Part shown: piece by piece, positions 19,342 to 29,256 of the stretch
Position numbering within the stretch: the first letter of the stretch is position 1
How the letters are laid out: each line of letters starts with the position of its first letter
NCBI GenBank assembly: GCA_022766165.1
Contig: QYLO01000006.1
Span: 29,006-93,005, forward strand
Source of the DNA: Candidatus Electrothrix gigas
GTDB taxonomy: Bacteria; Desulfobacterota; Desulfobulbia; Desulfobulbales; Desulfobulbaceae
Direction: 5' to 3'
Length of the DNA: 64,000 bases
Notes under the pieces: model-generated
What the model was told of the DNA's origin: nothing
The model's input: only the letters and a program-made list of their open reading frames with translations
The model's database searches: none
Position numbers and translations under genes: made by a program

Positions 19342-20409
19342 TTATCCTTTTTTCTTTAACCACTGCAAGGCAGCCTGCTCTACTTCCTGCACCGTGATAC
19401 CCTCCATGCATTGAAAATGCTCCTTGGGGCAATGGGTCTTCATACAGGGGCTGCAATTCACAGGTTGACGCACCACGGTGGCCTGTTCAGAGTAGGGACC
19501 AGTTGCGATATGATCGGTAGATCCAAATATCGCAACCAGGGGGGTGTTGAGGGCCGCAGCGACGTGCATCAGCCCAGAATCGTTGGTAACAAAGACATGG
19601 CACCGGGCAATGCAGGCCAGGGCCAAGGCCAGGGTAGTTTTGCCGGTTAAATCCATAATTCGTTTGCCAGCAACAGCACGGATCTCGTCAGCAGCTTTCT
19701 GATCAGCCTGTGTTCCAAAAAGAACAATCAGCCCATTGGTTGTATCAGAGAGTCTTCTGGCAAGTTCAGCATACTTTGCTGCGGGCCAGCATTTGGCCGG
19801 GCCATAGGCTGCTCCTGGATTCAGCCCGATAATCGGTATGTTCTCTCTTTTTTCTCCTTGTAATCCCTTGTTGATAAGGGCATTTGCCTCCTGCTCCGCT
19901 GCGGGGTCAAGAAAAAGTTCCAGGTTGTTCTGGCTTTGCTGAAGTCCCAGCCCCTGTATCATCTCCTGATAATAATGCACCTGATGCCTTTGATACCTTC
20001 TCTTGATAGCATGGTGTTTACGCACACCGTGGGTCAGGAGCAGACCCCTGCCGTCAGTGGTGTAGCCGCCCCGCACTGGGATGCGGGCAAGGAAGGTGAT
20101 CAGGGCTGCCTCAAAGGCGTTTTGGAGAAGAATGGTGAGGTCGTAATTTTTCTTGCGTAATTCGCCTGCCAGCCGCAGTTTACCCTGGAGTCCTTTATGC
20201 CGTCCCTGTTTATCATAGATAAAAATCTGATCAATATGGGGGCTGGCCCTGAAAACATCTTTGACCCAAGGCAAGGCCAGCAAGGTGATTTGTGCTTCTG
20301 GGAAATTGGAGCGAATACTGCGGATTGCCGGAGTCGTCATGATGGCATCACCAATCCAGTTGGTGGAGCGAATCAGGATGTTGCGGGCATTTTTTGGAAT
20401 AGGGGGCAT
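19342..20409 (-). CDS. waaF: Lipopolysaccharide heptosyltransferase II
   Basis: The 355-residue protein belongs to glycosyltransferase family 9. The opening RSTNWIGDAIMTTPAI, the central NPGAAYGPAKCWP (about residues 206-218) and the late TNDSGLMHVAAAL are typical of WaaF, which adds the second heptose to the inner core of lipopolysaccharide from ADP-heptose on the inner face of the membrane. This fits a Gram-negative envelope and the nearby lptF. It ends with a Cys-containing segment (NCSPCMKTHCPKEHFQCM), also common in this family. The assignment as HepII and not HepI is by motif. Confidence 0.9.
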   Translation of the reverse strand: MPPIPKNARNILIRSTNWIGDAIMTTPAIRSIRSNFPEAQITLLALPWVKDVFRASPHIDQIFIYDKQGRHKGLQGKLRLAGELRKKNYDLTILLQNAFEAALITFLARIPVRGGYTTDGRGLLLTHGVRKHHAIKRRYQRHQVHYYQEMIQGLGLQQSQNNLELFLDPAAEQEANALINKGLQGEKRENIPIIGLNPGAAYGPAKCWPAAKYAELARRLSDTTNGLIVLFGTQADQKAADEIRAVAGKRIMDLTGKTTLALALACIARCHVFVTNDSGLMHVAAALNTPLVAIFGSTDHIATGPYSEQATVVRQPVNCSPCMKTHCPKEHFQCMEGITVQEVEQAALQWLKKKG

Positions 20410-20442
20410 GGAGTATATTATCTGCTTCTCTGCTTCTCTGCT

Positions 20443-21480
20443 TCAGTCTTTCCTTGGATCACTGGAAGCTGTTCCCTTCCGTTGTTTGCGTTCAATAAAG
20501 CTGGCCTCATAAACTGCCTTGCGTAGTCGGTTAATTCCGCCCAGTGGACGATGTTCCTTGAGAGCATGCCAAGGGTTGAACGACATATCTTCGCAGCGTT
20601 GTTCCAAGGCACTGTTGCTGGTAACGGTCTGCTTATGAATTCGCAAGGTGGCGACCTTCACCGGTACAGACTCCTGCTCATCCCAAGCCACTGAGGTATC
20701 CTCAATCGGCATCTTTTCTGGATCTCCCTGTGGCTGCACCTTTATGTCAAACACGACCTCTTTTTCAGCCAACTGCTTGGTAACTGCATCTCGCAGATAG
20801 TCGTCAGGCAAGTCATCAGGATTATCAGGGCCTGCTGTAACAGTAGACGGTACAGCGGAATACTTCACAGCCTGACCTGTTGTATTGGCAGCATTGCCAA
20901 GCCAGTACGGTGAACCGCTCCAGTAGATACTGTTGAGTGGGCTGGCAGCGGTTTTGTTTCGAATCTCCTGAACAACGGCGAGTTGATCAGGCGCAAAGAC
21001 CTGAAGATAAATAAATGCCAAAATATCTCCAATCACCGGAACACTCTTATATTTAATAACATTCCGGTATGCTTTTGCGTTAGGAAACGGGAAAACCGGA
21101 TGATCCACAAAGAGGAAATCCTGCGTTTGGTCAGGGTCTCCTGGTATTGCCCGAGGTCCGTCAACATCAAGCAGCTTAATGGCCAGCCCCAGGGCTGTGG
21201 GATCGCTATCTGGCTGAATTTTCCCTTGAGCCGTGGAAAAACGAACAATGGCCTCAAAGGTTTGACCGGCTTGGCTAAAGACACCATGCTGGAGTTCTGC
21301 TGGAATATCTGGAGCAATTTCAAAGTTTGCAGTCACACAGGCTGCTGCTTTGGCGTGTTGCACGCGCAATGGGCAACCGTTTTTAGATTCCTCCATCATT
21401 CCAACAGTCAGCTTGATCATTTTCTTGAAGATTTTATCTTCTCCTGCCAGGGAAAAGTCTGGTTGTAGCTCTGGATTCAT
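20443..21480 (-). CDS. Catalase-family heme protein
   Basis: The 345-residue protein is shorter than a classical catalase (about 480) and matches the small-subunit-like or y4iL-like branch. His42 in RVQHAKAAACV is in the place of the distal catalytic histidine, IVRFSTAQGK (about residues 88-97) corresponds to the RFST segment, and the C-terminal SFNPWHALKEHRPLGGINR is the branch signature. The start ATG has AGGAG seven bases upstream. Members may act on peroxides or organic hydroperoxides; true catalase activity is not established for this group. The gene is close to waaF but not obviously linked in function. Confidence 0.82.
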   Translation of the reverse strand: MNPELQPDFSLAGEDKIFKKMIKLTVGMMEESKNGCPLRVQHAKAAACVTANFEIAPDIPAELQHGVFSQAGQTFEAIVRFSTAQGKIQPDSDPTALGLAIKLLDVDGPRAIPGDPDQTQDFLFVDHPVFPFPNAKAYRNVIKYKSVPVIGDILAFIYLQVFAPDQLAVVQEIRNKTAASPLNSIYWSGSPYWLGNAANTTGQAVKYSAVPSTVTAGPDNPDDLPDDYLRDAVTKQLAEKEVVFDIKVQPQGDPEKMPIEDTSVAWDEQESVPVKVATLRIHKQTVTSNSALEQRCEDMSFNPWHALKEHRPLGGINRLRKAVYEASFIERKQRKGTASSDPRKD

Positions 21481-21774
21481 AGGTGTTCTCCTGTATGTTG
21501 TTGAGGAATCAAATGTTGCACCTCCTGTGCTACGACGAAATAAATCAAAGCATCTCTAATCCTTGATGCAACGGACACTAAATCCGTAATTAATCCGCCG
21601 CTGATTCTGTTGCGACAACCTGCTGCAACAAGTTTCAATGGTGATGTGAATGCGCCTTACCATCCATCACTTTTCATTTTAAAAGACTATAAAAACGAGG
21701 CAAAGTGGGGGGAATATGGTGGGGAATAGAAAGAAAGTAGAATTGAGAGGATGTCTTAAATTGCTGATTTTACT

Positions 21775-21851
21775 TGGTGGGCGAGGCGGGATTCGAACCC
21801 GCGACCTTCGGCTTCGGAGGCCGACACTCTATCCAACTGAGCTACCCGCCC
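21775..21851 (-). tRNA. tRNA-Arg(CCG)
   Basis: Read on the minus strand, the acceptor stem GGGCGGG pairs with CTCGCCC (one G-U pair), and A plus encoded CCA follow. The anticodon loop CTCCGAA gives anticodon CCG. The T-arm GCGGG-TTCGAAT-CCCGC is perfect. Confidence 0.97.
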
Positions 21852-22023
21852 GTTTTTTTGTAAGAAACATTGTCAAACGCAATAAACAGAGAAAATCATG
21901 TACCGTCCTAGCGTTCACAACAGCAATATAGTATTATTGTTTTATGTCTGTAAACAGAAAAAGTTATCTTGAGCAAGAAAATTGATTTCATAGCTGCTCC
22001 AATATGCCGCTTATTGACACTGT

Positions 22024-22770
22024 ATGCTGAAAAAAAGATTTACTGAACTGGCACTTGTTACTACTGCTCTCCTGTTGATCACTGGTATCCTTTGGCTTAC
22101 TGACGGTGATCGCTACATTACCTCCCTTGTTCCCCGTGATCATACTGTTGCTGCTGTGCTTCCTGAATGCAACAGGGCATGGCCTGTTGGCAACTTTTTC
22201 CCGTGGAATATCCTGTATAAGATTGCACCGATTCCAGCAATAATTCTTGCGAGTTCATCGTTGGTTATTTTGTTGATGGGTTCTTTTAGAGCGTGTAAAG
22301 GGTGGCTTGCTCCTTGGCGTAAAAGAGCAATTTTCATCTTGCTGCTGCTTGCCCTTGGCCCAGGATTGGTTGTGAATGTCTTGCTCAAAGGAGAACTGGG
22401 CCGTCCTCGTCCTCGCCAGATCGTCGAATTTGGTGGTGAATATCAGTTTACTCAGTGCTGGCAACCAGGGGAGGGCGGAAGCAACAGCTCATTTCCTTCT
22501 GGCCATGCGACCATTGCCTTTTTTCTTATGGCGCCTTGGTTTATTTTACGTGACGAAAAAGAACAAAAAAAACGGTATGCAGAGATATTTTTGCTCACTG
22601 GTATCCTGTTTGGAACCTTGGTGGGCATTGCCCGGATTCTTCAGGGCGGTCATTTTGTCAGTGATATCTTATGGGCAGGCGGATTATTGTATCTTTTAGG
22701 CAGTATATTAGGACTTGCCTTGGGAATGCATAAAAGTACCTCTACCTCAAATATCTCGAATGATCCCTGA
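22024..22770 (+). CDS. PAP2-family membrane phosphatase
   Basis: The 248-residue membrane protein has the three acid-phosphatase motifs of the PAP2 superfamily: KGELGRPRP (about residues 122-130), SFPSGHA (about 157-163) and RILQGGHFVSD (about 206-216), with about five or six hydrophobic helices. Members dephosphorylate lipid phosphates such as undecaprenyl diphosphate, phosphatidylglycerol phosphate or lipid A. The next gene is lptF on the opposite strand, so a lipid A or lipid-carrier role is possible but not shown. Confidence 0.88.
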   Translation: MLKKRFTELALVTTALLLITGILWLTDGDRYITSLVPRDHTVAAVLPECNRAWPVGNFFPWNILYKIAPIPAIILASSSLVILLMGSFRACKGWLAPWRKRAIFILLLLALGPGLVVNVLLKGELGRPRPRQIVEFGGEYQFTQCWQPGEGGSNSSFPSGHATIAFFLMAPWFILRDEKEQKKRYAEIFLLTGILFGTLVGIARILQGGHFVSDILWAGGLLYLLGSILGLALGMHKSTSTSNISNDP

Positions 22771-22905
22771 CCTTCTGGCCCGGAGTATCTTTTGTTCTCC
22801 CTCTCCACTGGAGTTTTCCAGTGGAAAAAAGAGCAGTTGATGGGAGCGTATAATACAATCAATACATACACTCTCAAAGGCGAACAGTATCACGAGTAAA
22901 GCTAA

Positions 22906-24369
22906 CTACTTGTCAACTTGTTCCTCGCAGTATGGGCAGGGTTCAAAACCAGCTTCATAGGCTACAAAGGTACTCTTGAACTGGATTGTACACTCTTTAC
23001 AGTGATATTGTTCACAACCTGGCAGATGAAAGACCCGCCGTTGCGCATCGGCATGAACAAACATTCCAGGCCAATCCGATTCTTTTTTTTGCTGTTTGTC
23101 GTTGTTGATCTGGCTCTGGAGCTGGGTTTGGCTCTGGCTTTGACTTTTGTTCAGCAGTTTATGCAAGCTGAAAAACTTTTTAAGCGGGTTAAGAACAAGG
23201 ACGTTGAGTGCAACCTCTAGCCAAAACGTGAGACGTTCAGGAAAGATCGGTCGTTCTTGTTCAACTCTCCAAAAAATAATTCCGGTCATAATGATAAAGA
23301 TAATATTAGGCAACCACATGCCTGCAAGAAGAGGGATAACCATATCTTCTGCCATGACCCTGAACACAGTAAAGATAATATAATACAGGACAAAAAATCC
23401 CAAACCAAGAGGAATACCCACAGCCTTTCGCCCTGGACCGGCCTGAAGACCTAGGGGCAGCCCGAGAAGGCTCAGAATGAGACAGCCCACTGGCAGGGCC
23501 AAACGGTGGTGGTATTCTGTCAAATAGGTGATGCCTGCCGGAGTATCAATCCCGTACTTTTGGGCAGCGGCCAGTAACTGCTTTTGTGACATACTGCCTC
23601 GGCTGAGTGTCGTGACATCGTCTCCATCAATGCGGGTGGGCGGTTTCAAGGGGATATAAATCTGATATCGTTGAAAATGAATAATCTGACTGTCTCGCCC
23701 CTTGGTATTATGCAGGGTGCCGTTTTCTAGGATAATGGTGACAGACATGGTGCTGATATCGGCCTTCATACGACCTCTTTTGGCCATAATAATGATAGGT
23801 TGTTCTCGCCCACGCATATCTGAAACATACACACCGTTCCAGTACTCTCGTTCATCAATATCATTAACATAAACAACAAGATCGCCCAAGGCCTCAGTGA
23901 ATTTTTTTTCTTTGATCCCTTTGTCTATCTTCTCTTTAGCCAGTTGAAACATGAGTTGGTGCATAGCTATTTCACCAGCCGGGATGAGCCGAACTGAAAA
24001 ATAACCTGTCAGGCTGGCAATAAAGGTAGAGACAATAATGACTGGTGGGAGCATCTGCCGCAGACTGATACCGCAGGCTTTGAGGGCAAGAATTTCCCGT
24101 TCATTGGTGAGCCGGGTAAAACCGATAATAACTCCAGCCATGCTGGCCATAGGAATAACATAGAGCAGCATGTGAGGGAAGATATAAGAAAAAAGACGGA
24201 TAAAATCCGGAAGATTAATCCCAAGATCAAGCACGACTTCCAGCAACGGAATAAGTCGAACCAGAAAAAAGACCCCGTAGAGAATGAGAAAGCTGGCAAA
24301 AAAAGGTGCAAGCAGTTCTGTTACCAGATAGCTGTACAGGAGAAAGGGAATGCCGTTGCGCCGCTGCAT
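22906..24369 (-). CDS. lptF: LPS export permease LptF with C-terminal metal-binding tail
   Basis: Residues 1 to about 375 form a YjgP/YjgQ permease: membrane helices near both ends of that part, a periplasmic beta domain in the middle, and the conserved LTNEREILALKACGIS stretch (about 91-106). With LptG and LptB it powers transfer of lipopolysaccharide from the inner membrane to the LptC-A-D bridge. The protein is about 110 residues longer than usual. A Gln/Ser-rich linker (SQSQSQTQLQSQ, about 413-424) leads to a small Cys/His module (about 440-485) with HLPGCEQYHCKEC and PCPYCEE, like the Ada-type metal-binding fold. The gene start is 43 bases upstream of the M23 gene's stop region on the same strand. 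Confidence 0.92.
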   Translation of the reverse strand: MQRRNGIPFLLYSYLVTELLAPFFASFLILYGVFFLVRLIPLLEVVLDLGINLPDFIRLFSYIFPHMLLYVIPMASMAGVIIGFTRLTNEREILALKACGISLRQMLPPVIIVSTFIASLTGYFSVRLIPAGEIAMHQLMFQLAKEKIDKGIKEKKFTEALGDLVVYVNDIDEREYWNGVYVSDMRGREQPIIIMAKRGRMKADISTMSVTIILENGTLHNTKGRDSQIIHFQRYQIYIPLKPPTRIDGDDVTTLSRGSMSQKQLLAAAQKYGIDTPAGITYLTEYHHRLALPVGCLILSLLGLPLGLQAGPGRKAVGIPLGLGFFVLYYIIFTVFRVMAEDMVIPLLAGMWLPNIIFIIMTGIIFWRVEQERPIFPERLTFWLEVALNVLVLNPLKKFFSLHKLLNKSQSQSQTQLQSQINNDKQQKKESDWPGMFVHADAQRRVFHLPGCEQYHCKECTIQFKSTFVAYEAGFEPCPYCEEQVDK

Positions 24370-24412
24370 AGTATTTTCAACCAGCTTTAACTAGCTGTTT
24401 TGAAGAAGAGTC

Positions 24413-25795
24413 TTATTCTATTACGTTGTTAATATTTACATTAATCCAGTGCTGATCCCACCATTCAACCGGGGTGACAAAGATGCCATGAATCAGCATA
24501 GAAAAATGCAGATGATCGCCTCCTGCCATTCCTGTGGTACCGGAATTGCCAATAACCTCTCCTTTTTCTACTGACTGATCTACGGTGACAGCAATACGGC
24601 TGAGATGAGAGTAGAGACTACTCACCCCCTGACCGTGATCAAGCAGCACCATATTGCCATAGATTCCAAGATAATCAGCATAAATAACCCTTCCTCGATT
24701 GGCCGCTTCTATTGTAACCCGCTTTGTTGAGGCAATATCCATACCCAGATGGGTTTGATGATCAATTGACTCTCCCTTATAATAATAGGTGCGTTGATCG
24801 GCAAAACCAGCTCTACCTGCACCTGACATACGGAGAAAACGATCCTGCCATAGCTGCTCACTTACCGTGTTTGTACATAAACTTGCAATCTTTTCTGCAT
24901 TGCGAATACGGATGGTGTTGTTGACAAAAAGATACTTTTCCAGATTGGTCCCGGTGAGTTCTGGATAGCTCTCTTGAAATTCAGGAATTTTTTTATTGAG
25001 AAAGCTATCAGAAATGTTAATTCTATCTTTTTTTATCTTTGCGGCTTTCAATCGCATGGAAAAGGTGGTACTGCCCTCATTACCTGCCTGATCAGCTGCA
25101 ATAACCAGCATCTTTTTTGGTTTACCACTGTTCCAGGGCAGGGCGATGTAGGCAATAAATCGTTTGTTACTGCCTTCCAGGGGATAGCCTTGAAAAAACA
25201 TCTTGTCCAGCATAACACCGTGTCGCTGTGCCGGTTCAGAAACATTGTAAATAACAATACCACTCCCTCCGGGTGCAATATATTGCTGCGCATGTTCAAT
25301 ATGCACTCGTGGTGCCCTGGTGTCAATCGTTACTGGAAAGGTAAGGGTTGTTACATTGCCTTGCAAACTGCCGTTTAAGGAAAAATCATGTACAGTAACA
25401 ACAAGTTGAGCCTTACCCTCTTTTGCTCCGGCCTTTTGAACATCTAAGGTAAGTGCCTCCTGTATTTCACTGGGACCAGCCTTTGAGAGCCAAGCTTTCC
25501 GGTGGAAGCTCTTTGTAAAAAGTTGAAATTCTTTCTCATTTTGTTGAAGAACAATAAGGATTTGCTGGATACCGCTTCTGTGGTCAGCTGCCTTGAGCTG
25601 TATCTCCTGCGGGCTGCCAAGAAAGAGAAGTTCTTTATTGAGTGTAACCTGTGGTTTTTCTGTTTCAAAAAGGATAAATCCAGCTACTACTCCAGCAAGA
25701 ACGATAAAGAGGATAAGGATGATGAGGATATTGCGTCCCAGTCCTTTTTTACTGGAACGGGAACGGCCTATTCTGCGTCTGTTTTTTAAACTCAT
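24413..25795 (-). CDS. M23-family peptidase, LytM-type
   Basis: The 460-residue protein has one membrane segment near the N-terminus (about residues 22-44), a long Ig-like/beta middle region and a C-terminal M23 domain. The zinc site shows as HLGMD (about 347-351) and HLHF (about 425-428), with GNMVLLDHGQGVSSLYSHL between them. All canonical M23 ligands are present, so it is probably an active peptidoglycan endopeptidase, or an amidase activator if substrate access is blocked. It is upstream of rng on the chromosome and on the same strand as lptF and rng, suggesting envelope work in a mixed operon. Confidence 0.9.
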   Translation of the reverse strand: MSLKNRRRIGRSRSSKKGLGRNILIILILFIVLAGVVAGFILFETEKPQVTLNKELLFLGSPQEIQLKAADHRSGIQQILIVLQQNEKEFQLFTKSFHRKAWLSKAGPSEIQEALTLDVQKAGAKEGKAQLVVTVHDFSLNGSLQGNVTTLTFPVTIDTRAPRVHIEHAQQYIAPGGSGIVIYNVSEPAQRHGVMLDKMFFQGYPLEGSNKRFIAYIALPWNSGKPKKMLVIAADQAGNEGSTTFSMRLKAAKIKKDRINISDSFLNKKIPEFQESYPELTGTNLEKYLFVNNTIRIRNAEKIASLCTNTVSEQLWQDRFLRMSGAGRAGFADQRTYYYKGESIDHQTHLGMDIASTKRVTIEAANRGRVIYADYLGIYGNMVLLDHGQGVSSLYSHLSRIAVTVDQSVEKGEVIGNSGTTGMAGGDHLHFSMLIHGIFVTPVEWWDQHWINVNINNVIE

Positions 25796-25904
25796 GGTAA
25801 AAGGTAAGATCAGGAGTTATCGTTGAGGTTTTTTAGATTTCTTAGGATTTTTTTGTACAAGGCTACTGTATACCACTAACCTAAGAGGTTAATATAAAGT
25901 TGTA

Positions 25905-27431
25905 TTACTCATCCCAAATAACCTTGTACTGCTCTGTGTGAAGATTATGCTCCGTGGACACGGTGATTTTTTTCCCTGTGGTTTTTTCAAGATGGCGGAG
26001 ATGATGCGCTTCATCTTGGGACAGGGAACTGGCAATATGGGGATGTGCTTTAATGGCTATATTTTTTCCGTTTGCCTTGTGGTTTTCTCGGTATATCTTA
26101 CGGAAAATTTCATAACAGATTGTCTGACGTGACTTGATAATACCCTCGCCCCCGCAGTAAAAGCAGGGTTCGCACATCAGTTGTGATAAACTCTCACTCG
26201 AGCGTTTTCGGGTCATCTGCACGAGGCCAAACTCTGAAACCTTGAGAATGTTGACCCGGTTTTTATCTTTGCGCATAGCCTCCTGAAAGGCATGATACAG
26301 CTCTTCCCGGTGCTGTTCTGCTTCCATGTCTATGAAGTCAATTATAATGATTCCGCCAATATTACGTAGCCTGAGCTGGTAGGCAATCTCTTTTACCGCC
26401 TCCATATTGGTTTTGTAAATAGTCTCATTGAGATTATTTCTCCCAACATAACGGCCCGTATTAACATCTACCACGGTTAATGCCTCTGTATTTTCGATAA
26501 TAAGGTATCCACCAGAGCGTAGCCATACCTTTTTATCAATTGCCCGGGCAACGTCTACTTCAATACCGTAGGCATCAAATATAGGGCGTTTGTTATCATA
26601 GTAAACAATTCTATTTTTTAACTTTGGAGCAAAGGTCAGAACAAATTTGAGAAGACGTTCATGCATGCTCTTGGAATCTACAACAAGCTCATTAATGCTG
26701 TCTGTGAAAAGATCTCGCACAGCCTTGAGAACCATGTCCAAATCTTTGTAAATCAGGGAGGGAGCTAATGCCTGGCGGGCATTAGAGCAGATATCATCCC
26801 AGAGGAGCAAGAGAAACTCCATATCTGCTTCAATCTCGGATGTTGTGACATTTTCAGCAACGGTACGGACAATAAATCCTGTTCCTTTGGGGCGAAGTTG
26901 TTCGATTTTTTGTCGCAGTTCTTCACGGATATTTTTATCTTCTATTTGTCTTGAAATACCGATATGATCGGTCAAGGGCATAAAAACGAGGTTGCGACAG
27001 GGCAAGGTTATGTGGCATGTTAGTCGAGCCCCCTTGGAACCAATAGGTTCTTTTTCAATCTGCACTAAAATGTTTTGTCCTTCTTTGATCAGTTCCTTAA
27101 TAGATTTACTAATTTTTTCTGTTTTTTTGTCTGTTGTATCAACTGTAGCATCTATTTTTTCTCTCCTTGCAAGCTGTCCTGTTGAGGACGAGAATTGGGC
27201 CATTGATATATCAATATCATCAACATAAAGAAATCCTGAACGCTCAAGACCGATATCGACAAACGCAGCCTGCATACCTGGCAAAACCCGGACTACTTTA
27301 CCGTAGTATATATTGCCTACCAAGCCCTTTTCCGTCAGCCGTTCAAGGTGGAACTCAAGCAGGTTGCCACGTTCTACTACGGCGATACGGTTTTCATACG
27401 GCGTGGCATTGATTACAATGTCTGTATACAT
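25905..27431 (-). CDS. rng: Ribonuclease G
   Basis: The 508-residue protein is a Rne/Rng-family endoribonuclease without the long C-terminal scaffold of RNase E. An S1-like domain is at the N-terminus (YGKVVRVLPGMQAAFVDIG, about residues 43-61). The catalytic DNase I-like region holds VVDVNTGRYVGR (about 316-327) and IIIIDFIDM (about 359-367). The Zn-link CEPCFYCG is at about 415-422. RNase G matures 16S rRNA 5' ends and degrades mRNA. The S1 domain has a lysine-rich insert (KTEKISKSIKELIKEG). Confidence 0.95.
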   Translation of the reverse strand: MYTDIVINATPYENRIAVVERGNLLEFHLERLTEKGLVGNIYYGKVVRVLPGMQAAFVDIGLERSGFLYVDDIDISMAQFSSSTGQLARREKIDATVDTTDKKTEKISKSIKELIKEGQNILVQIEKEPIGSKGARLTCHITLPCRNLVFMPLTDHIGISRQIEDKNIREELRQKIEQLRPKGTGFIVRTVAENVTTSEIEADMEFLLLLWDDICSNARQALAPSLIYKDLDMVLKAVRDLFTDSINELVVDSKSMHERLLKFVLTFAPKLKNRIVYYDNKRPIFDAYGIEVDVARAIDKKVWLRSGGYLIIENTEALTVVDVNTGRYVGRNNLNETIYKTNMEAVKEIAYQLRLRNIGGIIIIDFIDMEAEQHREELYHAFQEAMRKDKNRVNILKVSEFGLVQMTRKRSSESLSQLMCEPCFYCGGEGIIKSRQTICYEIFRKIYRENHKANGKNIAIKAHPHIASSLSQDEAHHLRHLEKTTGKKITVSTEHNLHTEQYKVIWDE

Positions 27432-27673
27432 ATATTGTGTTATCTCTCCTAGGGAAGCCTACAGAAACCACGGGGCCAGAGGAGGGATGAGAAGTATATA
27501 AAAAGTTTCAGGACACTTTTTCAACAGCAAAAAATAATTTATGATACTCGACAACAAAGGAATTTTCCAGAATAAATTTTTTTATATCACAGGGAAGAAC
27601 AGAATATAGCTCCCGTTTTACCCCTCTGGGGCCGGATATGTGCCTGTTGTAGTTTACCTCTTATGCTCGTGTT

Positions 27674-29101
27674 ATGCCTGTTTACGAAAGAAATGCGCTG
27701 AAGACTCTGTTGCAGCAAATCAAACAAGGGAATCTTGTCCCTGCTTACCTGTTTATCGGAGAACGCTATCTCTGTCAACAGGCCGCAGATCAGATAGCCA
27801 AACTTTTATGTACTGATGGAGGAACTGTCCACAGTATTGATGGTGATACAGAGGACAGTCATCTTACGCTTTCCAAACTCAGGAGTTTTAGCCTGTTGGG
27901 AGGCAAGCAGATCTTTCGAGTCAACAACACCAGATTGTTTCACTCCAAAAATGTAACAAAGGCTCTCTGGACAAGGGCTGTACAGGCGCATGAAAAGGAG
28001 AAGCCTGAAAAGGCGTTGCAGTATCTTCAGGCCATGATGGAGGCGGGTGGACTGGACAGCAGTGAAAAAGAAAATGATCCGGCCAGCCTCACTGTTGCGC
28101 AGTGGAAAAAATGCTTTGGTTTTGGCAAGCCTGCTGGAAAATTAGCCTGGACAGGAGAGCTTCTTGCCCGTTTTTCTTCAGGGGCGGACGGCGGGACTCC
28201 TCGCTCTGATCGGAAGAGCGGAAAAAGTACAGGAAAAAGTACAGGAAAAAATACCGGAGAAATGGTGCTGGCTGCACTTGATGGAGGAATACCGCAGAAT
28301 AACATCCTGATGCTGCTGGCTGAAGACGTTGATAAACGCAAAAAATTGTATAAATCCTTTCAGGATAAATATGCTGTAATCAACCTGCAGGTTGATACCG
28401 GAGCAAGTGCGCAGGCCAAAAAGGTTCAGCAGACAGTGCTTCAGGAGCAAGTACACACTGTGCTGCACAAGCTGAACAAGACAATGGCAGCAGGCGTTAT
28501 GGAACAACTGCTTGAGCGAGTTGGATTTCATCCTGTTGCCGTGGTGATGGAAACAGAAAAGTTGGCCTTATCAGTGGGGGAGACACAGCAAATTACCAAG
28601 GAAGATCTTGACCGTATGGTCGGCCGTACTCGCCAAGAAGCTGTTTTTGAACTGACCCAAGCAATCACTGAGAGAAAGGTGGATCAGGCCCTGCTTATTG
28701 CCTCACGACTTCAGGAAAACGGTATTCATGCCTTAGCTCTTGTGGCAACATTACGAAAATTTACCCGGACCCTGTTACTCTTTCGGGTACTCCTCGAACA
28801 GGAGCAGTATCATTTTCGTCCTGGTATGTCCGCAAAAATGTTTCAGGAACAATGTTTGCCAGCCTTAAAGCAGAACGAGCGGTGGAAGAGTGAACTTGCA
28901 GGTCATCCTTTTGCCCTTTACATGCGCTTTAAGACAGCCGCTGGTTTTTCCACAGATCTTCTCCGGACGTGGTTGAACGATATTCTTTCCGCAGATATGC
29001 GTTTAAAGGGATCTTCCATAGATACGGAGACCGTTGTCCAGCATGTCATTCTCTCAATGATGACCGCAGTCGAGAAAGGGAGCTTGCAAAATCGTTCTTG
29101 A
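27674..29101 (+). CDS. holA: DNA polymerase III delta subunit
   Basis: HolA opens the sliding clamp within the clamp loader. The N-terminal LVPAYLFIGERYLCQQAADQI replaces a true P-loop, as usual for delta; AAA+ and collar regions follow. At 475 residues it is about 130 longer than E. coli HolA. The extra length lies mainly between about residues 95 and 200, and it includes a low-complexity linker GKSTGKSTGKNTG (about 179-191) made by nucleotide repeats. The gene diverges from rng and is followed by clpS. Its clamp partner dnaN is at 57.7 kb. Confidence 0.85.
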   Translation: MPVYERNALKTLLQQIKQGNLVPAYLFIGERYLCQQAADQIAKLLCTDGGTVHSIDGDTEDSHLTLSKLRSFSLLGGKQIFRVNNTRLFHSKNVTKALWTRAVQAHEKEKPEKALQYLQAMMEAGGLDSSEKENDPASLTVAQWKKCFGFGKPAGKLAWTGELLARFSSGADGGTPRSDRKSGKSTGKSTGKNTGEMVLAALDGGIPQNNILMLLAEDVDKRKKLYKSFQDKYAVINLQVDTGASAQAKKVQQTVLQEQVHTVLHKLNKTMAAGVMEQLLERVGFHPVAVVMETEKLALSVGETQQITKEDLDRMVGRTRQEAVFELTQAITERKVDQALLIASRLQENGIHALALVATLRKFTRTLLLFRVLLEQEQYHFRPGMSAKMFQEQCLPALKQNERWKSELAGHPFALYMRFKTAAGFSTDLLRTWLNDILSADMRLKGSSIDTETVVQHVILSMMTAVEKGSLQNRS

Positions 29102-29256
29102 GCATTACAATACAAAGAGAGAACATCTTTATGAGTAAGGCCGGACATATCGGGCTGTTCTCTCTTGTTCCGATAAGCATGGATATGCTGAAGAATGAGT
29201 GGCGAAGGGTTGACATATATTGACATTTAATATTTTAACAGCATATAATCAAGAAG

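Noticed and set aside
22800..22835. Hairpin CCACTGGA/CCAGTGG after the PAP2 gene as a terminator
   Set aside because: On the plus strand A and not T follows the stem, and on the minus strand the T-run precedes it, so neither direction fits an intrinsic terminator.
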